This document shows, piece by piece, positions 10,690 to 22,128 of a DNA stretch of 64,000 nucleotides (positions are counted from its first letter, which is position 1; each line of letters opens with the position of its first letter). The translations under genes were made by a program, and so were the position numbers. The DNA comes from Istiophorus platypterus (lineage: Eukaryota; Chordata; Actinopteri; Istiophoriformes; Istiophoridae). Location: contig CM029118.1 in assembly GCA_016859345.1 (NCBI GenBank), positions 30,908,501 through 30,972,500 on the forward strand, given 5' to 3'. Under the pieces are notes generated by a model that was not told where the DNA came from, did no database searches, and saw only the letters and a list, made by a program, of their open reading frames with translations.

Positions 10690-13600
10690 ATAACCATAAA
10701 ACTTGGAAAATGAAAAACTGACACATAGTCATTGATTCTCTTCTTTTAAAAAAGGGGGGGTTTGGTATTTAAGAATTTGTTTACTGAACGTTTTTCGTCA
10801 AAACAAAACAAAACAAACAAAACATCAGATTGGGCGCCATAATCTACAATTTAAAGTGTATGCCGTTTGGGTGCAATGGTCTTGGTGCATGTAATAACTA
10901 TTAAATAAAGACAAAAAATATCAGCCCAACTATTAAAACAAAGCAGAGTATTTTACATGTCTTAAACAGGGCTTGGCAGGATACTTAAGTAAAACTATAT
11001 ATTAAGCTTATGTTTAAGATCTACACGGTATAAAACTGTACTTAGTAGGAATAGCTGTAGGACTTTATGTCATCATAGTAATTATCATTATCATTATTAT
11101 TATAATCGTCATAACTATTGATGTCATTTTAAACTGTAATATAAAAGACTAATGCTTCTAGTGGGAGCTACGTATCACAAAGCAAAAAAGACAATTTTAA
11201 CATTTGTAACTGTCCATATGGCTCACGTGAAAACGTCAACTAAGCAGGATAACTCTGAAATTTTACTCGCATACTCAGTTTGCATGAGCTTTTCTGGAGC
11301 CTTTTTAGAGCCTTCAGTGTTCTCTGGATCCACTCAGGGAATCCTGTGTCGGGGCAGAAGGAATTTCCACAGCAAGATTTAAGTGGAAGAAAAAATAAGA
11401 AAAAAATGAACCACCAGTACCATCTGGTGTCAGTAACAACATCTCTGTTGTTGTAGGATAGAAAGGGGGTGTAAGAAATCTCAAAAAAATCATTTTAAGG
11501 ATTTCCTGTCGTAAGTCAATTTTACAGAAGAAATTTTGAGACATCATAGTAAAAAAAACCCCAACAAAACACCAATGTAAACGTAATACAAATGAATGAT
11601 GGCTGAATTCCAGGTAATAACTAATAACTACAGAATATGGATCAATTCAAAAGTTAGTCCAGGTAGCTTGTTAATCCCACTACATTACCATTACAATTTC
11701 AGTGGAGAGGGGACAAAAGATAATAGAATATGAAATAAAATAAAAAAGACATCCTAAAATAAATCATATTTTAGGTTGCAGGTTTTCAGATATGGGATTC
11801 AGTTCTAAAAATCTTCGCTTTTGGAGCACCACTGTGGTTTTGGTTAGTCTACACTTTTTCCTTTCTCCTTTCTCCCTGCTACAGTCAGCTTGCTGGAAGG
11901 ACATTTTCTACATCTGCAAGAAGACCACAGAGATAAACTTTAGTCTTTTTTGCCTTAAGAAACTGATTTAGCTCTTTAACTGAATATAGCACCCATTCCC
12001 TCTGCTAATCACATTGAGACTCATATTGATGTTTCAGAATCAGGTCCCCTCTCTGCTTTCATCCATTCTCAGTAGTTCTAGCTCTGTCTCCCTCTCTTCT
12101 ACATTTGATCTTCATCTTCTATTTAATACTTAATTGGCATTAATTCAATTCACTGATTATGTCCATGTTGGGTTCATAACCCCAAATTCATAATTTTTCA
12201 ACTGTCCACCAGTGAGATATTCTGATCTCTAGTCATCCAATGTTAATAATTATACTACCTAAAAACAGAAAAAAAACAAATGAAAAAATAAGAAAAGATG
12301 AAAAAAATACATACAAAGTGAGTAAACATTTACATTAAGGTATCAGGAAATATGTGTATTAATACATACATAATCAAATATATAGTCTGTTTGAGAATGA
12401 ATATTCAAATCTGTAATCATATTAATACAAATCCAGCCATCTACACGTGGCTGTGTGCATAATTTCATCAACTGTCTTCATGATTTCACAGCCATTTAGT
12501 CCAACTTGTTTTGAAACATTCAGTGGTTGTATTGAACTCCATTAGTTATTTCCAATTGTCTACTGTGCTTTCATGACTTATTTGTCTCAATTACAGGACC
12601 AGTCCCATTTCCCTCTAACAGGGTTAGGTACGGTATTTTCAGATCCTTGCATCAAATGACTACCATATGTCTCAGTATCTCTCTTAAATAGGTTTATTTT
12701 ATTCATTCTACTTCTAATTTTGCTATATGTGTTTTTGTCTGACACTTTAAGATAATATTTGAAAATCCATAAAAATTTTCATTGCTTTATTATCATCATA
12801 AAGTTTTGACGTACATTAGGTCCCTCTCCACTTCTTCATCATCAGTTCACCCAGTTCTTTTCAAAGTTTTGTCCATGATATTGAAATTATGTGTCTTTCC
12901 TGTCACTTCATGTATTCTTTTGATGTTTCTTTAATCTTAACCTCAAGATCTGCTTTTCTCTCTCTCTCTCTCTCCTTCCTTTTGTTTAATTTAAAATATA
13001 TTGGAATCCCCCTTCAAATCTGCATCAAGTCCATCCTATAAAAATATCACCATTGTCATTATTTGAAATATAATCCTTTGTAATGGATCTTACTTTAGTT
13101 TTGAAATATTTTGCATGTAAATTAATTATTATAACTACATCTTTTAGTTTACATTAATATTCAATGTTGTAGAAATCATTTAATGATCTGATAAAGTTTT
13201 TCAGTTCATCTTTACTTAACAAAAGGAAATAAGCAAGTCTTGAATAAATATGATAAGATTTTAAATAATGTGTATAATCCTCATGACTGGAATGTGAAGT
13301 TTTTTTTACACATATATAATTCCTTCTGGGCTTTTCTCTAAATTTTTGATACTCTTTCATAATAGGGAAGCCTATAACTCTGGCAATATACTTTGGTATC
13401 TAGGTCATTAAAATCCTTGGCCGGTATCAACCTTTACATGATTCCAAAAATAGTCAGCATGACCATCATCATTCTGCTCCCGCCTCTAGTGGATCATATA
13501 CATTAATCGAAGCTACTGGTATATTATCCGACATTCCGGCTAAAACACATCTGCCATATTTGTCTAAATGGATTTTTTTAGCTTAACATGAACATGTATA

Positions 13601-16130
13601 TTTGTCAGTTCATTTAACTTTCATGTTATGATCTGCTGTTTTTTTCTTTATTTTTGTTGAAAATACTATATATCCACTCTCTCTTATCTGTTGAAATGTT
13701 TTCTTCCTTTTAACCAGATTGTTCAGACTATTAACACTGTATAAAATATAATCATATAATTAAGTTTCATAGTTATCCAAGTCTTATCAACTCTATGCTC
13801 TATAGTTACTGGAAGATTGTCATATCACACAATAACTAACACACAATAACTTCTTTAAGTGCAACACAGAATGTAGTTCGTACAAGTCAGCATAGAAAAA
13901 AGAAGTTATTAATTTTGTACTATGTGAAAAACGTATCCTCCATGCATGGTAGACCATACATGTCTGCCAGAATATACCCCTTAAAAAAACCCACATACAG
14001 TATTAACAAATAAATTGAGAAGACAAAAACAGTACAAGTCATTATCACTTTGGGAACTTCCCTCATATTTCATAATTCAGTAATGGTCTCCTAGGCAGAT
14101 TTCTAACTATCCATCTGTTTTTTTTAACACCTCTAGAACTCCCTCCTTATCAAGTAGCTCTCCTGCTTCTGGTGCTCCTCCTCTTTTGCATACCACTGCA
14201 GCCTCCGCACCCCCATCCTGACCTTTATGAACATCTTTCTCTATGAACTCTGAATTCTTTCTGTCCTCTTCCCTGATGCTTCTTTTAGTCCTAGCAATCT
14301 CTCTCTCTTTTCTCCTTCTCAAACTTTTACACTATGCTCACTAGTTTATGAAAAATTGAGTCCATTTTGGAGCTTCTAATCTATGTTTTTAACAGTTTGA
14401 ACATCATTTTATTTTACTTTTTTACTGTAATTATTTAGGTTGTATTTTCATTCATTTCCTCTCACCATGACACTCAGGGATTTTTTTCAAAAGGCTAAAA
14501 TTCTTGGTCAGGAAAACCACACTGCTAGATTGTTCAAGAAATAGAAATTCTTCCCTGGGATTTATTTTGATGCCATTATGCCTATGGTGCCCTCGTGTGG
14601 CACAGCATTTCTTTACAATAAATCATAACAGGAGTCAGAATAAATAAGTCTATCAGGGTTGTATTCACATAACCTCCCTGTACATATCTGGACCCAGCAC
14701 ATTTTCAGGCTAGAGGAAGATTAATTTGAAATTAAGTTTGGTTTTAATTACAGAATCTTAAAGATACACTTCCTGGTTGGTTACCCAACTGTTTTAGTTT
14801 TATTCATTATACTTCTAAATTACCCATTATTGCCATAATGGGTAAAAATACATTCTCATATATTTGTGCAGTTCTCAAAACGACAAGTTGCGTTATTTCT
14901 TGGGTCATCTGTAGCAGACTATCTCTCCAAGCGGTGACTTCCTTGAGTTCCCTGCACATAACCCCTTGTAAAATCACAATTTGTAAAAATTATTTTTTCA
15001 TATGTAACAAACAAACAAGATATAATGCATTAATAGTGAGATTTAAAGGTGTTGTTAGGCAGGTTTTTCTAGCTTTGACCAGGGCCAGGCTAGCTAAGCT
15101 AAAGGGCCGCTGGCTGTAGCATCATATTTAATGCAGAGGCATTAGCGTGGTATTTACATGTCAGCTAACATTCAACAAGAAAATGAATAAATGTGTTCCC
15201 CAAAATGCCTAAGGATTTCTTTGGGACCAGCATGCTTGTACAGGATGGAGCACAGTGCAACTGTGTGCATGTGTTCGAGTACTCCGTAGCTTCTTTGTCA
15301 TGTTAGTGACAGTTGGACTGAATTACTTTTTCAATTTACCAGCCCTGGTGAGTGGGTTGAATGGAGGAGGTGGCATGAGTCATAATGGTCCTGTGTGATT
15401 AACACTGTTTTACATAAAGCTGAATGGACATAGAGGTCTGACAGTGAGGACTGGACGATGCCTGTTGTTTAACTTACATGGCTGATGATGTTGTTCTTAA
15501 CATGAGAATTTTTTACTTGAATGAACTGTAATAGTGAAAGTAAGGTCAGAGAGGTCAGACAAAGCCTTGTTGTAGATGTTGAAGTATCTGAAAGCTCCCA
15601 CCCCATCCACAACCAGCCCTTTCATTTCCAGGGGTTGAAGAAAAGGGTGAGCGGCATTGCCAGATGTTAGCCCTCAACAACAGTTCTAAACTTTACCGGC
15701 CATTAGTGATATATTGTGTATATTTTAACCCATCTTGCTTGACTTTAGGATCTTGTGACCTAAAGTAACTTACTTCTATCATGATCTGTGTCACTTGCAA
15801 TGTTTCAGTATTTGGTCATGATTTTTACTTTGCAGTGTCATTTCTGAAACCTCTATATGCTTTGTGAAATGTTTCTCAGATTTTGTCTTCATTTGCTCTT
15901 TTTTTGTAAAGTTGCATGTGATGTCTAAGTTATCAACTTCTAAGCTCTCTAAGACATCAAAAAAAAGCATAAGTAAGGTGAATATTTTTTCCCTCAAAAC
16001 AGCATAGACCACTCAATTCAGAATTGTGATGTTTTCTGAGAATTTTTGCACAATTTTACATATGCTGACGTGTTATATGTTGTTAAATGTACATATTCAT
16101 AAAACATAATCTGTTAACTAGGATTAACAT
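10690..16130. other. intergenic DNA, no gene recognised
   Basis: The stretch is AT-rich with short scattered open frames only. The part from about 12.0 to 14.3 kb reads, on the minus strand, like long-decayed A-rich repeat DNA, possibly an old LINE, but no reverse-transcriptase motif could be made out. A short CT run lies near 12,957. A CTCF-like core is present on the minus strand at about 14,588-14,602. No tRNA, rRNA or known microRNA was recognised. Confidence 0.6.
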
Positions 16131-16213
16131 TTCATCTGATGAACATTGGCTGAGCTGGAGGCATTGTCGAGTTGAAAACCTCGCGAGAGGTTTGTGACTG
16201 GTTGTCTACACCA

Positions 16214-16294
16214 TCATCAGGGGGCAGTACAGGCCTGCAAAAGGGACCAGACATCAGTACCAGTAAAGATCTGATTTCCAGCAGCAGGGGGCAG
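16214..16294 (+). promoter_or_regulatory. two CTCF-like motifs in the same orientation
   Basis: Two copies of CAGGGGGCAG occur about 70 bases apart: ATCAGGGGGCAGTA at 16,216-16,229 and CAGCAGGGGGCAG at 16,282-16,294. Both fit the core of the vertebrate CTCF consensus (CCASYAGRKGGCRS) with few mismatches. They sit between the bnc1 3' end and the sh3gl3 promoter, where an insulator would separate the two genes. Binding is inferred from motif only. Confidence 0.45.
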
Positions 16295-16536
16295 ACAAGC
16301 AGCAGTTCCCAGTCCAAGTCTGCATGCTCACTGTGATGAAGCCAGACAATTATCAGAATTTACTCTGTGTACACAGCTGGATTAAGACTGTGGTAAATCA
16401 GACTGGTTCTAGGATACCATGGAATTGTATTCTATCTGTACATCAAATTTTTTTTAAGTGCTTTTCTTAATTGTATAAAACCTCACAGCTAAAGTAATGG
16501 TAATTGTGATAACTATACAGAGGATAATGTTTTTTT

Positions 16537-17034
16537 TCATGGGAGGCCATACTGGGCTGCACAAATTGCTCTGATAAACATGTTATGGTCAACAGAAAGA
16601 AAACCTTGCCTTGTAAAACTGAAACTTTCAGTTAAGCCTGTTTCCTCTTTCCTCCTTCCCCCTCTCTCCTTCCCGCTGCTTTTACTCCTCTCCACCTGTA
16701 TCTCCTCTTCCTCCCTTGGCCTGCAAATATTGGGAAGAACAAAAGTCATCTGCTCTCCATCTGGCTCCTGTGCCGGATGGTAATACCCCCTCATATTCTT
16801 CAGCTTCCCAAGAATCCGTGGACAATCTATCCCACCCCCCTCTCCCCTCTGCCTTACCCTTGCACGCACCCCTTGCCGGCCCTCATCCTTGTCCCAGGAC
16901 AGAGAGGTGGGATCTGGTGTCAGTGCCCCAGAAAGACCCCTCTCTCTGGAACATGTGGTGGGATCAGCCACAGTGCTGTTCAGAGGGTTCAGTTTCAATA
17001 TTTGGGGTTCTCCCAGTAACATGGATGTAACCAT
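16537..17034 (-). other. unusually open, GC-elevated block of unknown nature
   Basis: The minus strand is open for 165 codons, and three plus-strand frames are open over parts of the same block. The minus-strand translation is rich in Arg, Glu and Gly and includes an acidic-basic stretch near its middle. I recognise no domain or family. Openness in several frames at once usually reflects composition (few A/T-rich stop codons in a C/T-rich strand) rather than coding. No splice context or start ties it to bnc1 or sh3gl3. It is more likely noncoding than a gene. Confidence 0.3.
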
Positions 17035-17099
17035 TGCTTCACAGGTACTGGCTCATGGCAAATCTAACTTGAAAGATAGCAATCAGCTGATATATTAAA

Positions 17100-19460
17100 A
17101 AACATGAGAATAATTTGAAGTACATTTATCATTTGGGTATTCATGGTTTATATTACACCAAAGAATATCACACAGAATAATTACAGTTTATTAAAGTTTC
17201 AATCTTTTTGCTCTTTTGACCTTTACTTCTGTCAGACATGATAACAATTTACACACCAAAAATACTACAGCTGAGATCTATGAACACAGGTACTGTACAT
17301 TATTTTATTATTAAGGATGCACCAATCAATATTGTTACATTAACAATGGATCAGTTAAAAAAAATATGTAAAAGGTGTTGAATATAGAAACCAATCCACA
17401 GTTATTGCTCGACTCTGAAGTTCTTGTCTTCTCAAAGATTGAAATACATATAAATGTTTTCTTAAATTGAAATATTTTCAACTCCAGTCTTCACCTCACT
17501 TTGTGCCACCGATAATCGAGCCCATTTTATTTGGGTATTTCATTTGACTTTATATGCAGTCAGGTCACCTCGAACTCAATGCATTCAGTCTGAACACATC
17601 TCTAGGACTGGCAGGGTCAAAGAAGATAAAAACTAGACAGTTTCTGATGGGAAATAGATTCAGCCTTCATGTTCCTATGTGTCTCCTAAAATAAAAGTTT
17701 AACATGTTTTCTTCATTCAGTGGTCTAAATCAATCAAAATCAATCAAAATCAATCTATCATAAACACTTGAGGGTTTATTTCAGCAAACTGTTGCAGGGA
17801 AGGATCCATGCTTCTTAAAAATAGCCCTAAAGAAGCAAGTTGTTCCATATACAGATACAGCTCTGTGGAGGAAGTTTAGCAAGTGCACCACCTCTACAGA
17901 TCAACTAGGTTCTCTTTTGAATATTGTCGCCTACATACAACACACAGGAGGGACTGAAATAACCCATTGTGCCCTCTCTGAGTGGTACTAGATTTCTGCA
18001 ACATACCAGAGAAAAAGGATGGGGGCCACTTGTCAGAACTAGGTTTTTCAGCTCCTAAGTGATGAGGAACAGCTCTGCAGGCTCACTAATGTACAGTAAA
18101 TGTGATAGGTGGGTTGAATTGATGAGTTATGCAAGGCTTTCAGCCCTCTGTAATAGTACAATACTTTGGTATGTTGTGTAACAGATTTGTCCTCCTCGCT
18201 TTTTCAACGTGGGCCCAACGATACTTCCCCTGTCCCTGGTCCATTTCCATCCATGCCCTTTAACTTTGCATTGCAGTATTATGGCAATTAATTCACCTCT
18301 TCAGTAAATGTGAGAGCTTTTTTCATGTCATGTAGTGTATGCCATTTTAAAGCAATACAAATTTTAATCACTGCTGAATGTTACTACCATCTCAGTATCT
18401 CTTCCATTTTATCATGCCAAAAGAAAAGCTCACAAAAATCAGAATAAAATCAAAACATTATTAATTGACATCTAATGAAACAGCCCTTGCCTGCTGGATG
18501 TTTTTTTTTCCTCTGTGAAACTCTTCATCGGTGTTCTGTGTGCATTTAGATATTAATGTTGCTGCACCTGTATGTCTACATGTTTGTTTCTGCATCTCTC
18601 TGTTTTATTTGCTTCACTGTAGTGGTGAAAGGGTCAAGCTGAGGCTGACCTGAACGCTGTCATTCTGTGCACCTTACCTGTCCTCAGCCTGTCAGCAAGG
18701 CCTGATGATAAGATAACTTCTGAAAACAAGTCTTGCTTAATGAGCCATTCGATCTCTTAAGTTATTAGTCCTCCTTTAATCTGGTGAAATATCTTTCCAA
18801 ATTTGTAAGAAAATCCCATGCGTTTTCAGTGCGGTTTGACTACAGGAACAAATATTGGTACCTTACAATGAAGCAAAATAAGGAAGGTCGCTCTAGGAAT
18901 ACCAAGACAATGACATGATTGAGTTTTCTCAACACAGGCTTATTTACACCAGAACCAATTCATTTGACAGATAGTAACACAGCAACACAGACAACAACAG
19001 AGACAGGCTGTTGATTATTTAAATGTTGTTTGTCAGTGCTGTAAGAAACATGAATTAACTTCCATTCACATCTACTGCAGAAATCTTAAAGCAAATGTCT
19101 GTGTAAATAACACCAAAATTATCTGATGCCTAGATACTGTGAGAGTAAGAAAATATGCTATTTTGCAATTTTGGTAAACTTGTGCTTTAAGGAATATTAC
19201 AGATTTAGTTTGATCTCTATTTTAAATGACACGTTATGAATGATCTCTTTTGCAGTAAAGCCTGTGTGTTATCCTACCAGCAGCCTATTGCTTTAGTTTT
19301 CAGTTAGAAACTCATCAGTGTTGTTGCACCTAACACTGAGTATTACAAGACCTCATGGGAGTTAGCCTGGATCAGATAAAACTGTTTCCATCATGAGCAA
19401 AGCAACATCCATATTCCTAAATCTCCTTTTTTTTTTTTTAATTGGCGTACTCACACATGT
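17100..19460. other. intergenic DNA, nothing recognised
   Basis: The stretch is AT-rich without long frames or clear repeats, apart from a short AATCAATCAAAATC tandem near 17,730. A phrase near 17,318 (AAGGATGCACCAATCAATATTG) resembles the end of a common fish hAT-type element but is too short to call. Confidence 0.5.
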
Positions 19461-19462
19461 GC

Positions 19463-19468
<6 letters not shown>

Positions 19469-19550
<82 letters not shown>

Positions 19551-19576
19551 TGTGTGTGAGTGTGTGTGTGTGTGTA
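19469..19576. repeat. (GT)n microsatellite, about 50 units
   Basis: A nearly pure GT tract with a few interruptions lies just past the likely end of the bnc1 3' UTR. The Cys-Val and Thr-His open frames across it are artefacts. Confidence 0.97.
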
Positions 19577-19755
19577 TTTACACAAATATGTATATATACA
19601 TGCACAACAGTGTCATATATTTGCTCTGGTGCTATGTGCAAATTTATGCTAAAGCTCTGTGGATTAAATTTAATTCATAATGATAATGTAACAATTGTAC
19701 TTATTGATTAATGGATAGAAGATTGAAGAGAATGAGGCTTGCAAACATATGGCTT

Positions 19756-19761
19756 TTTATT
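19756..19761 (-). terminator. bnc1: candidate polyadenylation signal (distal)
   Basis: AATAAA on the minus strand is followed within about 15 bases by a TG-rich stretch, as expected for a cleavage site. It lies about 1.56 kb after the stop. Confidence 0.35.
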
Positions 19762-20402
19762 TAATTGGAATTAATATTGTAACATTAAATCATAGGAAAC
19801 ATAAATGGATTTTGCTCCTTTTTTACAAATCAAAACAACAAACAAACAGGATCTTGAATTGCTCCACTGCATTTACATACAGAGTGAAAAAATAATATTC
19901 AGAATACAAAGCAAAAACAGAACAGTAAACCAAGTGAAATAATTAGACATGTACAACTCAATGTTCTTGTTCCATCATTTTTGCAAAAAGAAAAACATGT
20001 AATGTTAGTGGTGAACTTTGCCTATTTTATACAGTATATTTTTTGGTTTCTTTCAAATAACAAATTACTCTATTCACAGAATATACAGTTCAATAAACAT
20101 TTTGTTTACCACTTTGTTCTTTAAGGTGTGATTATATGTGGGGCCATTATTAAAAATTATATTTTTTTCATCATTTCTCAGTGTCTGACTCATTCATAGT
20201 ACATGCTTCTAGTCGCCATACACAGCGTTTCTTCTTGTGTGTCAGGATACTGCAGTAAAAACATAAAGACAATACAAGAGCAATACTTTAATCAAGTCTA
20301 GTCCCATGAGCAATTTACCCTGATCAGTCAAAAGTTGTTTATTTGTTTGTTTGTTGATGTTGTTGTTTGTATTTTGTTTTGTTTTTGGATTTTTTGGTGA
20401 TT

Positions 20403-20413
20403 TTTATTTTATT
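20403..20413 (-). terminator. bnc1: candidate polyadenylation signal (proximal)
   Basis: Two overlapping AATAAA hexamers read AATAAAATAAA on the minus strand about 0.9 kb past the stop. Hexamers are common by chance in AT-rich DNA, so the assignment is tentative. Confidence 0.35.
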
Positions 20414-21320
20414 TTACAACCAAGCCCAAGTCTGAATACTGCTGTTAATCACAAAGTAATTGAAAGAAGACTGGGCAGGCCCTTTAATATTGCATACCCC
20501 TCACACAATATGAAGGGTTTCCTATACACACCTGTGGACTGAAAAAAAATCTTTGGTAAACATTAGCAGTATGCAACAACCAGAACAGTAAAGACAGATC
20601 AGATCAACACTACACAATAACTTATTGGTCAAGCTCACAACACTATATCTTTTTAACAAAGACTCTTTTTAGACCATTGTCCGAATGAAAAGACAGATGG
20701 AGAAGTTATTTCACTACTTCTTTTGATAAATGCAAAACGCATAGGTTCACAGGGAAGATGTGGACATCTGACAGGAAAAACACCAGAAAAAAAATCACAC
20801 GCATTATACAATTTTATTATTCAACTCTCACTTGGACAACACATGGAAAAATTCAGTTCATACAAATGTATTTTTCTAAGGTCTAAACTGGGCAGTAAGG
20901 CAAACCAATACAGAGAAGTAAATACGGCATTACAACAAAAGATTTAGACTCATCATGGTTCAGTTTCTCATCAGTGAGAATGAATTTATTGACAGGTGTA
21001 TGATTCAGTTGTTCTTTATACAGAATGTTGATGTGTAAACACAGACGGATACATTTAATGCTTTAGGGACTTGTGTTTTGCAGAAAAGCCATTTGTTTTA
21101 AAAGGAGATTGCATTTGCCACAACAAATAGATTCCTGGTTTTTCTTTTTTTATCCCCTCTTTTCACAAAATATGACAGGATGGACTATAGTATGGATTTT
21201 AAAAAAGTGCTAATTGGTGAGCCTTTTTTAGGTGCCCAAAAAGACAACAACAACAACAACAACAACAACAATGACAATAAGAACAAAGGAAATCAGTCAT
21301 GTTGGCATGATCTCAAATCC

Positions 21321-22128
21321 CTACTCCTGGTCCATCGTGGTACCTGAGCTAATAGCTAGGTTCCTGTGGAGGTTTGGGTTCTGGCTGTGCCTGTTTCTGC
21401 TTCTAACAGAAGAGAAGGAAGTATCACAGCCAGGGACTTTACACTTGTGAAGCAGTCGTAGATGGACAGTCTTGTAATGGGCTCTGAATGTGCCTTTGTT
21501 GCTGTAGACCTTTTGGCAGATGTGGCAGGTTATCGGAGATGCACCCCCACCTCCCTGAAGCCCACCTTGTCCTCCCCCGATAAAGCCAAGGATCCTATCT
21601 CCCCTGTGTGCCGACTCCTCACCCCCAGGCCTTCCCACGCCAATTCCATCACAGCTTTCATCACTGTCCTCCATGGGGAGTGCCTCCTCACCCTCTTCAA
21701 TCCCTTCCCCTTCTTCGCTACCAGCTCCATCTGAGTCCCAGGAAGATTGTGCACTGCTGCTGCCATGAGGTGGAACAGAGGAGGAAGTGCTTAGATCCAG
21801 GACTGCCCCATCCTCCCCACTTCCACCACCTTCTCCTCCACCACCTAATCTCTCCATCTCTCCTAAGGGCGATGCCTCAGCACTGTCTGATGCTGACATT
21901 TTGCTCATAGGGAAGACAAGACCCATGCGGTTGTGTCCTCTGAAGATAACAGAGGTGTGGCTGGTTGGGTCTCGATGGGGCAGTTCTCTGTCCCTCTGGT
22001 CCTGGCAGTAGTCCAGGCCAACAGAGTCTCTGTCTCTACAGTGGGATGAGGGTGGGTAAAGGGTGCTGGCTAGACTTAATGATTCTTTGGTCAGTAGCTT
22101 GTGGTGCAGGTTCAAATTCGCACTGTGT
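21321..22128 (-). CDS. bnc1: bnc1 exon 5 (zinc fingers 5-6, C-terminus)
   Basis: The acceptor ATCTGCAG ends at 22,129. One base completes Arg 818, then HSANLNLHHKLLTKE finishes finger 4. The middle is Gly/Glu/Ser-rich and contains AVLDLSTSSS, a basonuclin-conserved phrase resembling the PxDLS CtBP-binding motif. The last finger pair has CHIC at about 1019-1022, His 1035/1040, CKVPGC at about 1047-1052, then SSVRSRNRHSQNPNLH. The stop TAG follows TTMDQE. Human BNC1/BNC2 end with the same finger pair shortly before the terminus, so the end is complete. Confidence 0.97.

Larger units (their letters stand above)
19740..21320 (-). other. bnc1: probable bnc1 3' UTR
   Basis: The sequence follows the bnc1 stop codon (TAG, 21,323-21,321). 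It is AT-rich and noncoding, with a CAA trinucleotide run near 21,244-21,270. Its end is uncertain: minus-strand AATAAA signals occur at 20,403-20,413 (two overlapping) and 19,756-19,761, giving a 3' UTR of about 0.9 or 1.6 kb. Confidence 0.55.

Noticed and set aside
13154..13360. Possible LINE-1 protein fragment at 12-14.3 kb
   Set aside because: The strand bias and A-richness suggest an old retroelement, but no reverse-transcriptase or endonuclease motif could be identified.
19393..19711. Cys-Val and Thr-His rich open frames on both strands
   Set aside because: They are translations of a (GT)n tract. The same holds for frames at 30.1-30.5, 35.0-35.4, 37.8-38.3, 41.5-42.0, 62.5-63.0 and 63.4-63.65 kb.
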